A stretch of 64,000 bases of DNA from assembly GCF_026342435.1 (NCBI RefSeq), contig NZ_JAPEMT010000004.1:62001-126000 (forward strand). The letters are read 5' to 3'. The first letter of the stretch is position 1; each line of letters opens with the position of its first letter. Position numbers and translations under genes: made by a program. The notes under the pieces are model-generated. The model saw nothing but the letters and a program-made list of their open reading frames with translations, was not told the origin of the DNA and ran no database searches. This DNA is from Streptomyces sp. NBC_00237 (GTDB lineage Bacteria > Actinomycetota > Actinomycetes > Streptomycetales > Streptomycetaceae). Positions 49,801 to 58,610 of this stretch are shown in pieces.

Positions 49801-51894
49801 GTCCACGGCGACGACCGCGGCCTCCTGTACGGCGTCGTGGGCGCGCAGCCGCTCCTCGATCTCGCCCGGCTCCACCCGGAAGCCGCGCACCTTGACCTGG
49901 AGGTCGACCCGGCCCAGGTAGTCGAGGGTGCCGTCGGGCAGCCAGCGCGCCCGGTCGCCGGTGCGGTACAGGCGCTCCTCGCCGGTCGCTTCGCGCACCG
50001 CGTCGCCGGAGACGAACTTCTCCTCGGTCAGTTCGGGGCGGCCCAGGTAGCCCCGGGCCACGCCCACGCCCGCGACGTGGAGCTCGCCCGGCATGCCGAC
50101 GGGCGTCTGGCGTCCGGCCGCGTCCAGGACGTACAGCCGGATGTTGTCGATCGGCCGGCCGATGGGCAGGCGGGCCACGGCGTCGAGGCCCTCGACGGGC
50201 TGGTGGGTGACGTCGACGGTCGCCTCGGTCGGCCCGTACAGGTTGATCAGGCATGTCTGCGGCAGGAGTTGGGCGAACCTGGCGGCCTGCGCGGTGCCCA
50301 GGGCCTCGCCGCTGGCGAAGACCTGGCGCAGTGCGCCGGGGGCCGTGCCGTCGCCGAAGCGGGCGAGGTGCCCGAGGAACATGGTGAGCATCGACGGCAC
50401 GAAGTGCGTGGTGGTGACCTTGTGCCGGTCCAGGGCGGCGACGAGGGCGGCCGGGTCCTTCTCCGCGCCGGGTGCGGGCAGGGCGAGCGCCGCTCCGGTG
50501 AACGACCACCAGAACAGCTCCCACACCGATACGTCGAAGGAGATCGACGTCTTCTGGAGGATCACGTCCTCGGGGCCGATCGGGTAGGCGCGCTGCATCC
50601 AGGTGAGCCGGTTGACCGCGCTGCGGTGCTCCACCAGGACGCCCTTGGGGCGGCCGGTCGAGCCCGAGGTGTAGATGACGTAGGCGGTGTCCGTGGGGCC
50701 GGAGTCCGCCCCGGCGTCCGGTTCGGGGGCCGAGGAGTCGGCCGCGTACGACGCCTCGTCGTCCAGGTCGAGTCCGGGCGTGTCACCGAGCAGGTCGGCG
50801 AAGCGGGCCTGGTGCAGGACGAGGCGGGCGGAGCTGTCGGAGAGCAGGTAGTCGATGCGGGCCTGGGGGTACGACGGGTCGACGGGCAGGTAGGCGCCGC
50901 CTGCCTTGAGCACGGCCAGGACCGCCGTGATCATTTCCGGGGAGCGCTCGGCGACCAGGGCCACGATCGTGTCCCGGCCGACGCCCCGTTCACGCAGGGT
51001 GCGGGCCAACTGCTGCGAGCGGGCGTCGAGTTCGGCGTACGAGAGGGTCAGCTCGTCGGTGAGCAGGGCGGGCGCGTCGGGGGTCCGTGCGGCCTGTGCG
51101 GCGAACAGCCCGTGCAGGGTGGCGTCCGCGTCGAAGGGGCGTCCGGTTTCGTTGCTCGCCGCGATCACCGCCTCGTCGTCGGCGGTGTACAGGTCGATGC
51201 CCGCGAGGTCGGCGTCCGGGGCGTCCGCGGCCTTCTCCAGAAGCAGGGCGTAGTGCGCGCCGATCCGCTCGACGGAGGCGATGGTGTGGCGGGTGGTGTC
51301 GTAGGAGACGGTCACGACCAGCTCCGCGCCGTCGCGGGCGGCGGTGAGGCGGACGCCGTCGCCGGAGGTGTCCGGTGCGTCGTGGTACCCGTCGAGGGTC
51401 ACCGCGACGGCGAAGGCGTCGCCGTGGCCCAGTTCGGCGGCGAGGTCGGCCACCGCGTGGTTCTGGTGGTGCTCCGCCGCGCGGACGGCGGTCGCCACCC
51501 GGCCCAGGAGTTCCTTCAGGGTGCCGCCGGCCGTGATGCGCAGCGGCAGCGGGCCGCCCGCGAACTCGGGATCGGCGCCCCGGGTCGGCTGGGACACCGT
51601 CACGTCCTGCTCACCGGTGTACCTCGCGACCAGGGCGGCGAGGACGGCGGTGAGGACGACGGAGAGCATCTCGGGCTGGTCGCGGCTGATCCGGTCGAGC
51701 CGCTGCGTGAGCGTGGTGCCGAGGCGCACGGCGTGGGTGCCGTGCTCCGGCCGCGCCGGGGAGTCCTCGGTGCGGTGCGGACGCAGGTCGGGAAGGAAGC
51801 CGGGCGTCTGGGTGAGCGAGGCCAACTGGGATCGCCAGTACGCGGCCGGGGAGGGGGCGGCGGAGCTGTTCGCCCCGGAGTCGAGCAGTGGCAT
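46861..51894 (-). CDS. NRPS-2: C-lobe, A(Ser), PCP, C, PCP, Cys-thioesterase (cluster 2)
   Basis: About 1677 residues from ATG 51894, which has AGGAG 6 nt upstream. Domains: a C-terminal half of a condensation domain (1-250), A (265-780; SFDVSVWELFWWSF, LYGPTEATVDVT), PCP1 (Ser about 803, LGGNSIHFVSV), a full C domain (890-1330; motif QHNSALDGW, Asn where the catalytic His is expected), PCP2 (Ser about 1370, LGGNSLSALRV) without an A domain, and TE (1465-1677). The pocket code reads D-V-W-H-F-S-L-V-D, the classic serine code. The TE elbow is WGHCGGAAVTVE with Cys at 1507 instead of Ser. PCP2 must be charged in trans, most simply by NRPS-3. Cys thioesterases in sulfazecin and obafluorin lines close four-membered rings. 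Confidence 0.92.
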   Translation of the reverse strand: MPLLDSGANSSAAPSPAAYWRSQLASLTQTPGFLPDLRPHRTEDSPARPEHGTHAVRLGTTLTQRLDRISRDQPEMLSVVLTAVLAALVARYTGEQDVTVSQPTRGADPEFAGGPLPLRITAGGTLKELLGRVATAVRAAEHHQNHAVADLAAELGHGDAFAVAVTLDGYHDAPDTSGDGVRLTAARDGAELVVTVSYDTTRHTIASVERIGAHYALLLEKAADAPDADLAGIDLYTADDEAVIAASNETGRPFDADATLHGLFAAQAARTPDAPALLTDELTLSYAELDARSQQLARTLRERGVGRDTIVALVAERSPEMITAVLAVLKAGGAYLPVDPSYPQARIDYLLSDSSARLVLHQARFADLLGDTPGLDLDDEASYAADSSAPEPDAGADSGPTDTAYVIYTSGSTGRPKGVLVEHRSAVNRLTWMQRAYPIGPEDVILQKTSISFDVSVWELFWWSFTGAALALPAPGAEKDPAALVAALDRHKVTTTHFVPSMLTMFLGHLARFGDGTAPGALRQVFASGEALGTAQAARFAQLLPQTCLINLYGPTEATVDVTHQPVEGLDAVARLPIGRPIDNIRLYVLDAAGRQTPVGMPGELHVAGVGVARGYLGRPELTEEKFVSGDAVREATGEERLYRTGDRARWLPDGTLDYLGRVDLQVKVRGFRVEPGEIEERLRAHDAVQEAAVVAVDDGWQTSLRGFVVLDGEATEAQLKDHVRAALPEYTVPGRVVSVAELPLTPNGKLDRAALRRPEALRKQAPAHVAPRNEREETLAEIWKAVLGREKVGVHDNFFALGGNSIHFVSVLAKSRAAGLDFTFQQLFKHQTIALLADSIAAEQQTATVAEDVASRGAFQPFELIGDADRALLPEDAEDAYPLSMLQAGLIFQTEITGGLGQYHDVLSYSITGGFDTEAFTEAVRLLTLRHPILRTTYHLTGYSEFLQIVHDEVPTPLTVADLRHLDADGQEAWHEDWLTREKARRFVWEEGGLVTLHVQVLSDELYRYTVSQHNSALDGWSISLLHTQLFELYHQVREGRDTARPVVDNHLRNFVGLETEALRSPASREFWLDVLEDASPADVPPKPGAVATDDFKVVLRDVPLPAGLTERVLATADALSVPFKDVLLAAHMKVLGLVCGQDRVMTGYEHSGRPELPGAETTLGLHLNSVPFQIDLSGGSWADLIRRVYRAELDLLPHRRYPMAKMKQDLATQRTLFETTFNFTHFYLLKDLQELPEFSLLDMRVDSETEFPFRTEFSRHFFDDEVQLCLHYHTHLYDEEQIDRIGGYFVRVLELMASEPDAPHQARQLLADEDLALLGRTRQDEPATVVTGTAGAASEATVSRIRTAWQGVLGLTAQDIGVDDDFFALGGNSLSALRVVLELDGLVTLSDLTRVSRLAELAALVEARGQEEAPEELLHLLSSKAEGARAAVVCVPYPCGHPVNFKPLAEQIEKLDPSLVVYGLEPPGHDPSSPGEFTDVLETAARTADEIEHKADLPLILWGHCGGAAVTVELARVLEDRGFDLRHVFIGSKLLPPAQDMQESIDMIETWSDDQIISYMVEETGYGELDGLDHRYTAFMGRLFRHDVCGGYRYFINVTEEEPDWRIQAPVTAVVADDDKGLTHAKDEFRSWERVAAHVNFLELAGGGHYFVRGNPAGTGELIVRAWASAAELEG

Positions 51895-52118
51895 CTGTTT
51901 CTCCTGCACTGAGCTGTGAGCCGTTCGGATGGAGCCGTTCGGGTGTGGCTGAGCCGCCGACGGCGAAGGCGCGCGTGAGACGTGCGCCTGCGGGCCGACG
52001 GGGTGTGCGGGTGAAGCGTGCGTGCGCGGCGTACGAGGGATCCGTACGCGTGGGATTGACGGGTGAGGGTGGAGAGGGGACGTGCACGTGTGCCGTCGAG
52101 GGGCGTGCCCGTCGGGTG
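51895..52118. other. Spacer between NRPS-1 and NRPS-2 genes with an inverted repeat
   Basis: These 224 bp are the largest gap inside cluster 2. A 7-7-7 inverted repeat (GCGTACG at 52029-52035 and CGTACGC at 52043-52049) surrounds a GGATCC. A promoter for NRPS-2 or a hairpin that tunes read-through may be here. No gene was seen. Confidence 0.4.
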
Positions 52119-55100
52119 TCAGAAGTCGAAGTCGAGTACCGGTTCGGGCGCGCCGGGCGTGCGGACCAGTGCGGGCAGAAGGGTGCCGAGCGTGACCGAG
52201 GGATCCTCGGCGACCGTCTCCAGCAGCCGGAGGAACTCGCGCCGCCAGGCGTCCACGGTGTCCGGGCGCAGCAGTCCGCTGGAGTACCGCCAGGCCGTCC
52301 GCAGCGATCCGGCGACCTCGTAGACCTGGAGGTCCAGGTCGAACACGGCCTGACCGGTCTGTTCCAGGCGCACCGGGACCCTGGCCCCCTGGAAGTCGAC
52401 CGCGAGGTAGCGGCCGCTGTGCAGCGCGACGAACGCGTCGAACAGGGGGGTGCGGCTGTAGTCGCGTGCCGGGGCCGCCCCGGAGACCAGGTCCTCGAAG
52501 GGGAAGTCCTGGTGCGCGAAGGCCGCTTCGGCGACGTCCGCGAAGTGGCGCAGGTAGGCGGCGAAGGACAGGGCAGGCGTGGCCGCGGTGCGCAGCACGA
52601 CCGTGTTCGCGAACATGCCGACCGTACGGTGCAGCCCGGGGGCGGTGCGGCCGGAGACGGGGGTGCCGACGGTGATGTCGTCGGTGCCCTTGAGCGAGGC
52701 GAGCAGGGCGCCGTACGCACCGGCGAGCACCGCGAACAGCGTCACTCCCTCATCCCGGGCCAACTGGCGCAGCCGCGCGGTGAGTTCGGGTCCTATCTCC
52801 GACTCGGTCACAGCGCCGTCGAGTTCGCGCAGGGCGGGCCTGGCGGTGTCGGTCGGCAGGTCCGCCGGATCGACGGGGGCGGCGAGGACCTGCTGCCAGT
52901 GCGGCTCCTGGGCCTCGCGCAGGGCTCTCCCGGCGGGGCCTTCGCGCCATACGGCGTAGTCCCGGTAGCGGGTGGACGCGGGCTGCGGCGCTCCTCCCGC
53001 GTAGAGCGTCGCCAGGTCCTGGAGCAGCGGCGCGAGCGAGAACCCGTCCACCACGATGTGGTGCAGGTCGAGCCGCAGGATCACCGCGGACGGCGTGCGG
53101 TGCACGTCCGCCCGCCACAGCGGCGCTCTCCCCAGGTCGAAGGGGCGGACGAACTCCCCCATGGGGTAAGGGGGTTGCTCGCTCACCCGCACCTCGACCT
53201 CGACGTGCGGCTCGATGCGCTGACGCACCTCGCCCTCCTCGACGACGAAGCGGGTGCGCAGCGTCTCGTGGTGCACGGCCAGGTCGGCCAGGGCGCGCGC
53301 GAGGCGCTGCGGATCGGTGTCGGCGGGCAGCTCCAGGCTGAGCGGCACGTTGTAGTGCACCGCCCGGCCGTCCTTGACCTGCTCGAAGTAGAGCTGGCGC
53401 TGCTGCGGGGTCAGGGGGTACGTCTCCTGCTCGGGCGCGAGCGGCAGTCGGCGGGCGGGCCCGGGTGCGGCCTGCCGCAGCAGTTCCGCGAGCCTGGCGG
53501 GGGTGCCGGCGCGCAGCACCGCGCTGACCGGGCAGTGCCGGCCGAGCCGTTCCTGCACGCCCGCCGCGATCAGGGTCGCGGTGAGCGAGTCGGCTCCGAG
53601 TTCGCGCAGGTCGTGGGCTGTGCCGATGCCGCTGATCCCGAGCGCCCGTTCGGCGATGTCGACGACCGCGCGCTCGGTCTCGTCCGAGGGCGCGAGGTAG
53701 TCGGCCCCCGCGAGCAGGTGCCCGCCGTCGGGGTCGGGCAGCCGGGCCCTGTCCACCTTGCCGCTGTGGTTGAGCGGCAGCGCGGGCAGCGGGACGAGGT
53801 ACGCGGGGACCATGTGACCCGGCAGTTCGGCCGCGAGCAGGTCGCGCAGGCGGTGGGGGTCGGGCGGGCAGGGACCCGTGTAGTAGCCGCACAGGTACTT
53901 GTCGCCTCGGCCCGGCCGGGACCGGGCGACGACGACGGCCTCCGCCACGTCGGGGTGGGCGAGCATGGCCGTCTCGATCTCGGCGGGCTCGACCCGGAAG
54001 CCGCGCACCTTGACCTGGAGGTCGCGCCTGCCGAAGAACTCCAGCACCCCGTCGGGGCGCCAGCGCGCCAGGTCGCCGCTGCGGTAGAGCCGGGCTCCCT
54101 CGGGGCCGAAGGGGTCCGCGACGAAACGTTCCTGCGTCAGCTCGGGACGCCCCAGGTAGCCTCGGGCGACCCCGGCCCCGCCGAGCCACAGCTCGCCGGG
54201 CACGCCGACCGGGCAGGGGCGGCCCCGCTCGTCCAGGACGTACGCCGTGGAGTTGGTGATCGGCCGCCCGATCGGGATGCGCCCGAGGTCCGAGCGCTCC
54301 AGCCGGTGCGTCACGGAGAAGGTGGTGTTCTCCGTGGGGCCGTACCCGTTGACGAGCGTCACGCCGGGGCAGGCGTCCATCACCTTCCGGACGTGTACGG
54401 GCGACAGCGCGTCGCCGCCCACCACCAGTTCGCGCAGCGGGGCGAAGAGCGCCGCGTCCTGTTCCACCAACTGGTTGAACAGGGGCGAGGTGAGCCACAG
54501 CGTGGTGATGCGGTGCTCGGCCAACTCCCGTCCCAGACAGTGGGCGTCGAGGATCACGTCGCTGTCCACCAGGCGCAGCGAGCCGCCGTTGAGGAGGGCT
54601 CCCCACATCTCGAAGGTGTTCGCGTCGAAGGCGGTCGAGCCGGTGGGCAGCATCCTGACGTCCGGCCCGAGATCCACGTACCCGGCGCCCTTCACCAGCC
54701 GCACCACGTTGCGGTGGACGACCTCGACGCCCTTGGGCTTGCCGGTGGTGCCGGAGGTGTAGCAGACGTACGCCAGGTCGTGCGCGGCCACCGGCACCCC
54801 GGTCCCGCCGGGACGGGTGGGCCCGTCCACCGCCTCGGAGTCCGGGGTGAGGACCGTGCCGTCGAAGGGCAGGTCCACCGGCAGGTCTCCGGCCGTCACC
54901 AGAACCCGTACGGACGCGTCAGCGAGCAGCCAGGCGGCGCGTTCGGCGGGGTAGTCGGGCTCCACCGAGAGGTAGGCGCAGCCCGCCTTGAGGATGCCCA
55001 GGGCGCCGATCACGAAATCGGGGGTACGTCCGGTGCGCAGGCCCACCCGGTCGCCAGGCCGTGCACCGGAGGCGACGATACGTCCCGCCAACTCGTTGGA

Positions 55101-55907
55101 CAGCAAGTTGAGTTGACGGTACGTCAGGTGCTTGGTGCGCCAGCTGACGGCCACGGCGTGCGGAGTGTGTTCGGCCTGTTCGGTGAACAGTCCGTGCACC
55201 GTGGCGGTGTCGGGGTAGGGGAGCCCGGTGTTGTTGAAGGCCCCGACCACCTGGTCCCGCTCGCCCTCGGCCAGCAGGTCCACGTCGCCGGTCGCCGCCT
55301 GCGGACGTTCCGTCAGGAAGGCGCTGATCAGCATGAGTTGCCGTGCCAGCCGGGCGGCGGTGTCCTCCTCGAAGAGCGCTGTGCGGTACCCGAGGAGCAG
55401 GTCGTGGCCGTCGCGGGTCACGATCAGTTCGTACGGCCCCTCGGGGGGTTCGTACGATCCGTCGGCCCCGGCGCGCGGGGCCCGCACGAACCGTACGGGT
55501 GCGCCGGCGGCAGGCTCCCGCGCCGGAGCCCGGTCCGTCCTGGCGAGCAGTTCGGCCACGGACTCGGCCGGGTCCACCGTCAGGGTCAGTGCGCCCACGC
55601 CGCCCTCGGCGGTGCCGATGTCGAGGAGCAGCCGGGACTGGCCGGTGTGACGGTGCAGCAGGATCGCGAGTGCCGCGAGAGCCGTCGGTCCGCCCGCTCC
55701 GGGAACCCGGAGGATGCCGAGGGGACCGGAGGCGGACTCCCGGGTACGCGGCCTGTCGGTGATCAGGAGTGTGGCGTCGCCCTCCGTGTCCGGCCGGGAC
55801 CCGGGAACCCGCTGCTCGGGGAACCGGAGTTCCGGGAGCCGGATGTCAGGACGTGGCGCGGACGGCATCGGAGTCGGGGTCGGAGTCCCGCTGGGCGCGC
55901 TGGTCAT
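52119..55907 (-). CDS. NRPS-1: C-lobe, A (Val-like code), PCP, C (cluster 2)
   Basis: About 1262 residues. The first 230 form a Pro-rich lead and the C-terminal lobe of a condensation domain. A domain (245-745; YVCYTSGTTGKPKG, AFDANTFEMWG, NGYGPTENTTFSV, LNHSGKVDRARL), PCP with Ser at about 770 (LRELGADSLTATLI) and a full C domain (860-1262) with canonical HHIVVDG. The hand-read pocket code is D-A-F-W-V-G-G-T-F, one step from the valine code DAFWIGGTFK. The terminal C should join Val to the Ser on PCP1 of NRPS-2, which has no working C at its own N-terminus. The start overlaps the upstream MFS gene by 62 bp; a later ATG at 55868 is possible. Confidence 0.9.
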   Translation of the reverse strand: MTSAPSGTPTPTPMPSAPRPDIRLPELRFPEQRVPGSRPDTEGDATLLITDRPRTRESASGPLGILRVPGAGGPTALAALAILLHRHTGQSRLLLDIGTAEGGVGALTLTVDPAESVAELLARTDRAPAREPAAGAPVRFVRAPRAGADGSYEPPEGPYELIVTRDGHDLLLGYRTALFEEDTAARLARQLMLISAFLTERPQAATGDVDLLAEGERDQVVGAFNNTGLPYPDTATVHGLFTEQAEHTPHAVAVSWRTKHLTYRQLNLLSNELAGRIVASGARPGDRVGLRTGRTPDFVIGALGILKAGCAYLSVEPDYPAERAAWLLADASVRVLVTAGDLPVDLPFDGTVLTPDSEAVDGPTRPGGTGVPVAAHDLAYVCYTSGTTGKPKGVEVVHRNVVRLVKGAGYVDLGPDVRMLPTGSTAFDANTFEMWGALLNGGSLRLVDSDVILDAHCLGRELAEHRITTLWLTSPLFNQLVEQDAALFAPLRELVVGGDALSPVHVRKVMDACPGVTLVNGYGPTENTTFSVTHRLERSDLGRIPIGRPITNSTAYVLDERGRPCPVGVPGELWLGGAGVARGYLGRPELTQERFVADPFGPEGARLYRSGDLARWRPDGVLEFFGRRDLQVKVRGFRVEPAEIETAMLAHPDVAEAVVVARSRPGRGDKYLCGYYTGPCPPDPHRLRDLLAAELPGHMVPAYLVPLPALPLNHSGKVDRARLPDPDGGHLLAGADYLAPSDETERAVVDIAERALGISGIGTAHDLRELGADSLTATLIAAGVQERLGRHCPVSAVLRAGTPARLAELLRQAAPGPARRLPLAPEQETYPLTPQQRQLYFEQVKDGRAVHYNVPLSLELPADTDPQRLARALADLAVHHETLRTRFVVEEGEVRQRIEPHVEVEVRVSEQPPYPMGEFVRPFDLGRAPLWRADVHRTPSAVILRLDLHHIVVDGFSLAPLLQDLATLYAGGAPQPASTRYRDYAVWREGPAGRALREAQEPHWQQVLAAPVDPADLPTDTARPALRELDGAVTESEIGPELTARLRQLARDEGVTLFAVLAGAYGALLASLKGTDDITVGTPVSGRTAPGLHRTVGMFANTVVLRTAATPALSFAAYLRHFADVAEAAFAHQDFPFEDLVSGAAPARDYSRTPLFDAFVALHSGRYLAVDFQGARVPVRLEQTGQAVFDLDLQVYEVAGSLRTAWRYSSGLLRPDTVDAWRREFLRLLETVAEDPSVTLGTLLPALVRTPGAPEPVLDFDF

Positions 55908-57144
55908 CTGCTGCAGTCACCCCCAGCCGGAACGGGGTGTTGCGGAAGAGGAGCACGGTCAGGACGCCGGGAGCCGCCGCGAGCGCGGAGACCACCAGGA
56001 TCAGGGCACTGTAGTGGCTGCCTGCCAGCAACATGCCGCCGAGCGCCGAACCGGCGGGCAGTGAGCCGGCCATCACGGTGCGCATCAGCGTCATGGCCCG
56101 GCCGCGCATCGCGTTGGGGACGCGGGTCATGCGCACCACGCCGCCCAGCACCGTCATCGGCGCGGACAGGATGCCGTTGAGCACGAGGCCGAGCAGAATC
56201 CACGGCAGTGCGGTCGGCAGCAGCAGGAACAGCACGGCACCGGACAGGAGTTGGAGCACGCCGATGCGGAGCATCTGCCGCTCGGAGGTCTGCACCGCGC
56301 CCGAGACGAGGGAGCCGATCAGCTCGCCCGCCGCCATGACGGCCAGCATCAGGCCGAGGATGCCAGGGCCGCCGCCGAACTCGAACTTCGAGAGCCAGGG
56401 CAACGCCACGATCAGCGCGCCCGCCGAGACGTTGAAGGCGCCGAAGGACAGGGTGAGCACGAGGAGGAAGCGGTCGCGCACGATGAGGCGGAACACCGGG
56501 CCCCAGCCGGGCCGGGCGTCCTTGGTGCCGGGCTCGCCCACCGGTTCGGGCCGGCCCATCGGGGCCTTGATGCGGCTGATCAGGAAGGCGAAGACCAGAT
56601 AGGTCACGGCGTCCAGGATGAGCACCTGAGGTGCGCCGAAGGCGGTGATCAACGCGACGCCGAGGGCCGGGCCGACCACGTTGGCGACGCCCATCGCGGT
56701 GGCCTCCAGGCCGGAGGCCGCCTGGAGCTTGTCCTCGGGAACCAGTTCGGGCAGCACGGCGGGCGTGCCCGCCAACGGGATGATCTTGAGGAGTCCGTAG
56801 ACCAGCGCCACCCCGTAGAGGTGCCAGGTCTGGAGCGCGTCCAGCATGGCGAGCAGGGGGATCAGGGCGACGACGAAACCACGGAACACCGAGTCGTAGA
56901 TGAAGAGCTTGCGCCGGGAGAACCGGTCGAGAAGTGGTCCGACGACTGCCCCGCCCAGGATCACCGGGAGGGTGAGGCACACACCGAGAACGCCGAGCCC
57001 CGCGGCTCCCGCCTTCTCCAGCGTGATCCACGCGAGAGCGGCGTAGGTGGCGCCGTCCCCGAGGAGATTCAGGACGAGGGCCGACCAGAGCAATCGGTAG
57101 TCACCGATGCGCAGGATGGCCAAATATGCTTTCACGTTCCACAC
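55846..57144 (-). CDS. MFS exporter of cluster 2
   Basis: The 432-residue protein is an MFS permease of the enterobactin-exporter/macrolide-efflux type: it opens with AYLAILRIGDYRLLWSALVL, has the loop GPLLDRFSRRKLFIYD and about 12 membrane segments. It begins at a GTG with a poor ribosome site; a second GTG 9 bp later is possible. It is the first gene of cluster 2 and overlaps NRPS-1 by 62 bp, so it probably exports the product and protects the host. Upstream lies a long gene-poor region that must hold the cluster promoter. Confidence 0.87.
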   Translation of the reverse strand: MWNVKAYLAILRIGDYRLLWSALVLNLLGDGATYAALAWITLEKAGAAGLGVLGVCLTLPVILGGAVVGPLLDRFSRRKLFIYDSVFRGFVVALIPLLAMLDALQTWHLYGVALVYGLLKIIPLAGTPAVLPELVPEDKLQAASGLEATAMGVANVVGPALGVALITAFGAPQVLILDAVTYLVFAFLISRIKAPMGRPEPVGEPGTKDARPGWGPVFRLIVRDRFLLVLTLSFGAFNVSAGALIVALPWLSKFEFGGGPGILGLMLAVMAAGELIGSLVSGAVQTSERQMLRIGVLQLLSGAVLFLLLPTALPWILLGLVLNGILSAPMTVLGGVVRMTRVPNAMRGRAMTLMRTVMAGSLPAGSALGGMLLAGSHYSALILVVSALAAAPGVLTVLLFRNTPFRLGVTAADDQRAQRDSDPDSDAVRATS

Positions 57145-58101
57145 CGTTCAGTAGGCCGAAGATGGCAAGCAAAGCGGACGGGACGGCGTGCAGAACACGC
57201 CACATACGCTTTGGGTGTGCGAAAGAAAGGAACCTTTTTCTCAACGTGCTCGTCAGGCTCGACAGGCACGCCTGCGAGCAGCAAGAAAAAGGTCTGAATG
57301 CGATTGATCTGCGAACTCCCACGCGAATCCAGCAGCGTTGGCCGGAATCTCTCGCAGGTGCCCCCCAGGAAGTGCCCCCACCTCTCTTCTGCTGTCACCA
57401 GCGGTGACGCAGGTTTTCCGCCGCTTTTTTAACAGTTCCCCCGGGAGGCGTCAAGCACGGTTTATGAGAGGTTTCGGTTGGCTGAATCTGACCTTGAGGA
57501 AGGCCGGAGGATGAGCTTTGACCACTCTCCGTCGACGACCGGAGGCCGAACGGGGCGCAAAACCAGAGACCATAAAAGGGACAACAACTGATCTATAGCG
57601 CCAAACGGTTCACCCACTCGGGACTGATTCCGGCTCGTCACCCCTTCCCGGAAGGGGGAAAGTCAGCCTTTCACCGACCGGCGGGCCCCGTGGCGCTTTC
57701 GCCTCTCCCCTTTTGGCGAAAAGACACCACCGCACCCGCAATCACAACGGCGCGCCGGGCAATGCCACGGGGGCCGTGACAGCCACTGACTTCGGTGCCC
57801 GCCAGACGGAACGTTCGCATCAGAACGAGCACTGCACCCGACCTTCAGGAATGCGCATACAGAAACCCGGTGACCGCGCACGGCTGCCCTCCGACGGCCT
57901 TTACGATGTCGCGCCTGCGAAGGGCTGAGCACAATGAATTCCTCCGGAAGGGCCGGTTCCTTTCCGTGACGGGGGCGCACTGCCGCCCTGGCGCCGCCGC
58001 ACTCCGCGAGGCGGGCGGGAGGCGGACGGAAGGCAGACGGGTGGGCGAGGACAGCGGTGGCCACCGATACCGAGAGTCACGCCCGCATGCCGGTGTGCCG
58101 T

Positions 58102-58127
58102 GTTCTGCGGTCAATCGATTGCAGAAC
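58102..58127. promoter_or_regulatory. Nested inverted repeat
   Basis: GTTCTGC at 58102-58108 pairs with GCAGAAC at 58121-58127, and the 10-bp palindrome CAATCGATTG lies within at 58112-58121. The low-GC core stands out from the background. It may be a regulator-binding site. Confidence 0.35.
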
Positions 58128-58137
58128 GTCAGAGTCG

Positions 58138-58159
58138 GCCTGCCGGACGTCCGGCAGGC
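58138..58159. repeat. 22-bp perfect palindrome
   Basis: The bases 58138-58159 are their own reverse complement; the half-site is GCCTGCCGGAC. It is followed at once by a second GGACGTCC element. It could be an operator or a hairpin. Confidence 0.6.
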
Positions 58160-58547
58160 GGACGTCCGCCCCGGCCGAGACGGAACTCCGGGCAGGGCAC
58201 CGGCAGCCGGGGCGAGACGGCGCACCACGCCCCGTCGTCGCTGTGCGTGAGAGCGCGACACCGGTGCGGCCGGACCGGAACCCCGTACGGGAAGTCCAAC
58301 GGCGTTTGCGTTTCACGGATCGGTACGCGAATCGGGCAGCGTTCCGTCCGCTCGGCCCACGGTTCAAAGGCAGTTGACACGGACGGCACGGCCCCGTCTT
58401 TCGCAGTGCCCGGGGCGGGCGAACCGGGCACCACGGAGGGGGCGGCACGGCGGGCCGGAGCACGGTGGTGGCGGTACGGACGACGGGGGAGTTCGGCTCC
58501 GCCGGGGTGCGCGGAACCCCGTGCCGGACCGGCCGCCACGACCGCCG

Positions 58548-58610
58548 ACGGGGGTGGATCGGCCACCGCTGAGGGTGGATCAGCCACCGCCGGGGGTGGA
58601 TCGGCCGCCC
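58548..58610. repeat. Three imperfect 21-bp tandem repeats
   Basis: Three units around GGGTGGATCGGCCACCGC stand head to tail with a few mismatches. On the minus strand they would encode PPxAVAD repeats in an otherwise unconvincing frame. Confidence 0.7.

Noticed and set aside
46777..51912. Very long plus-strand open frame (about 1700 codons) opposite NRPS-2
   Set aside because: It is the antisense shadow of a GC-rich NRPS gene; it lacks any recognisable domain and the minus strand has all NRPS motifs in order.
41268..57144. Direct monobactam (sulfazecin-type) cluster
   Set aside because: The Cys thioesterase and trans-loading layout are similar, but no sulfotransferase was seen and the last A domain looks Thr-like, so only the release chemistry is proposed as related.
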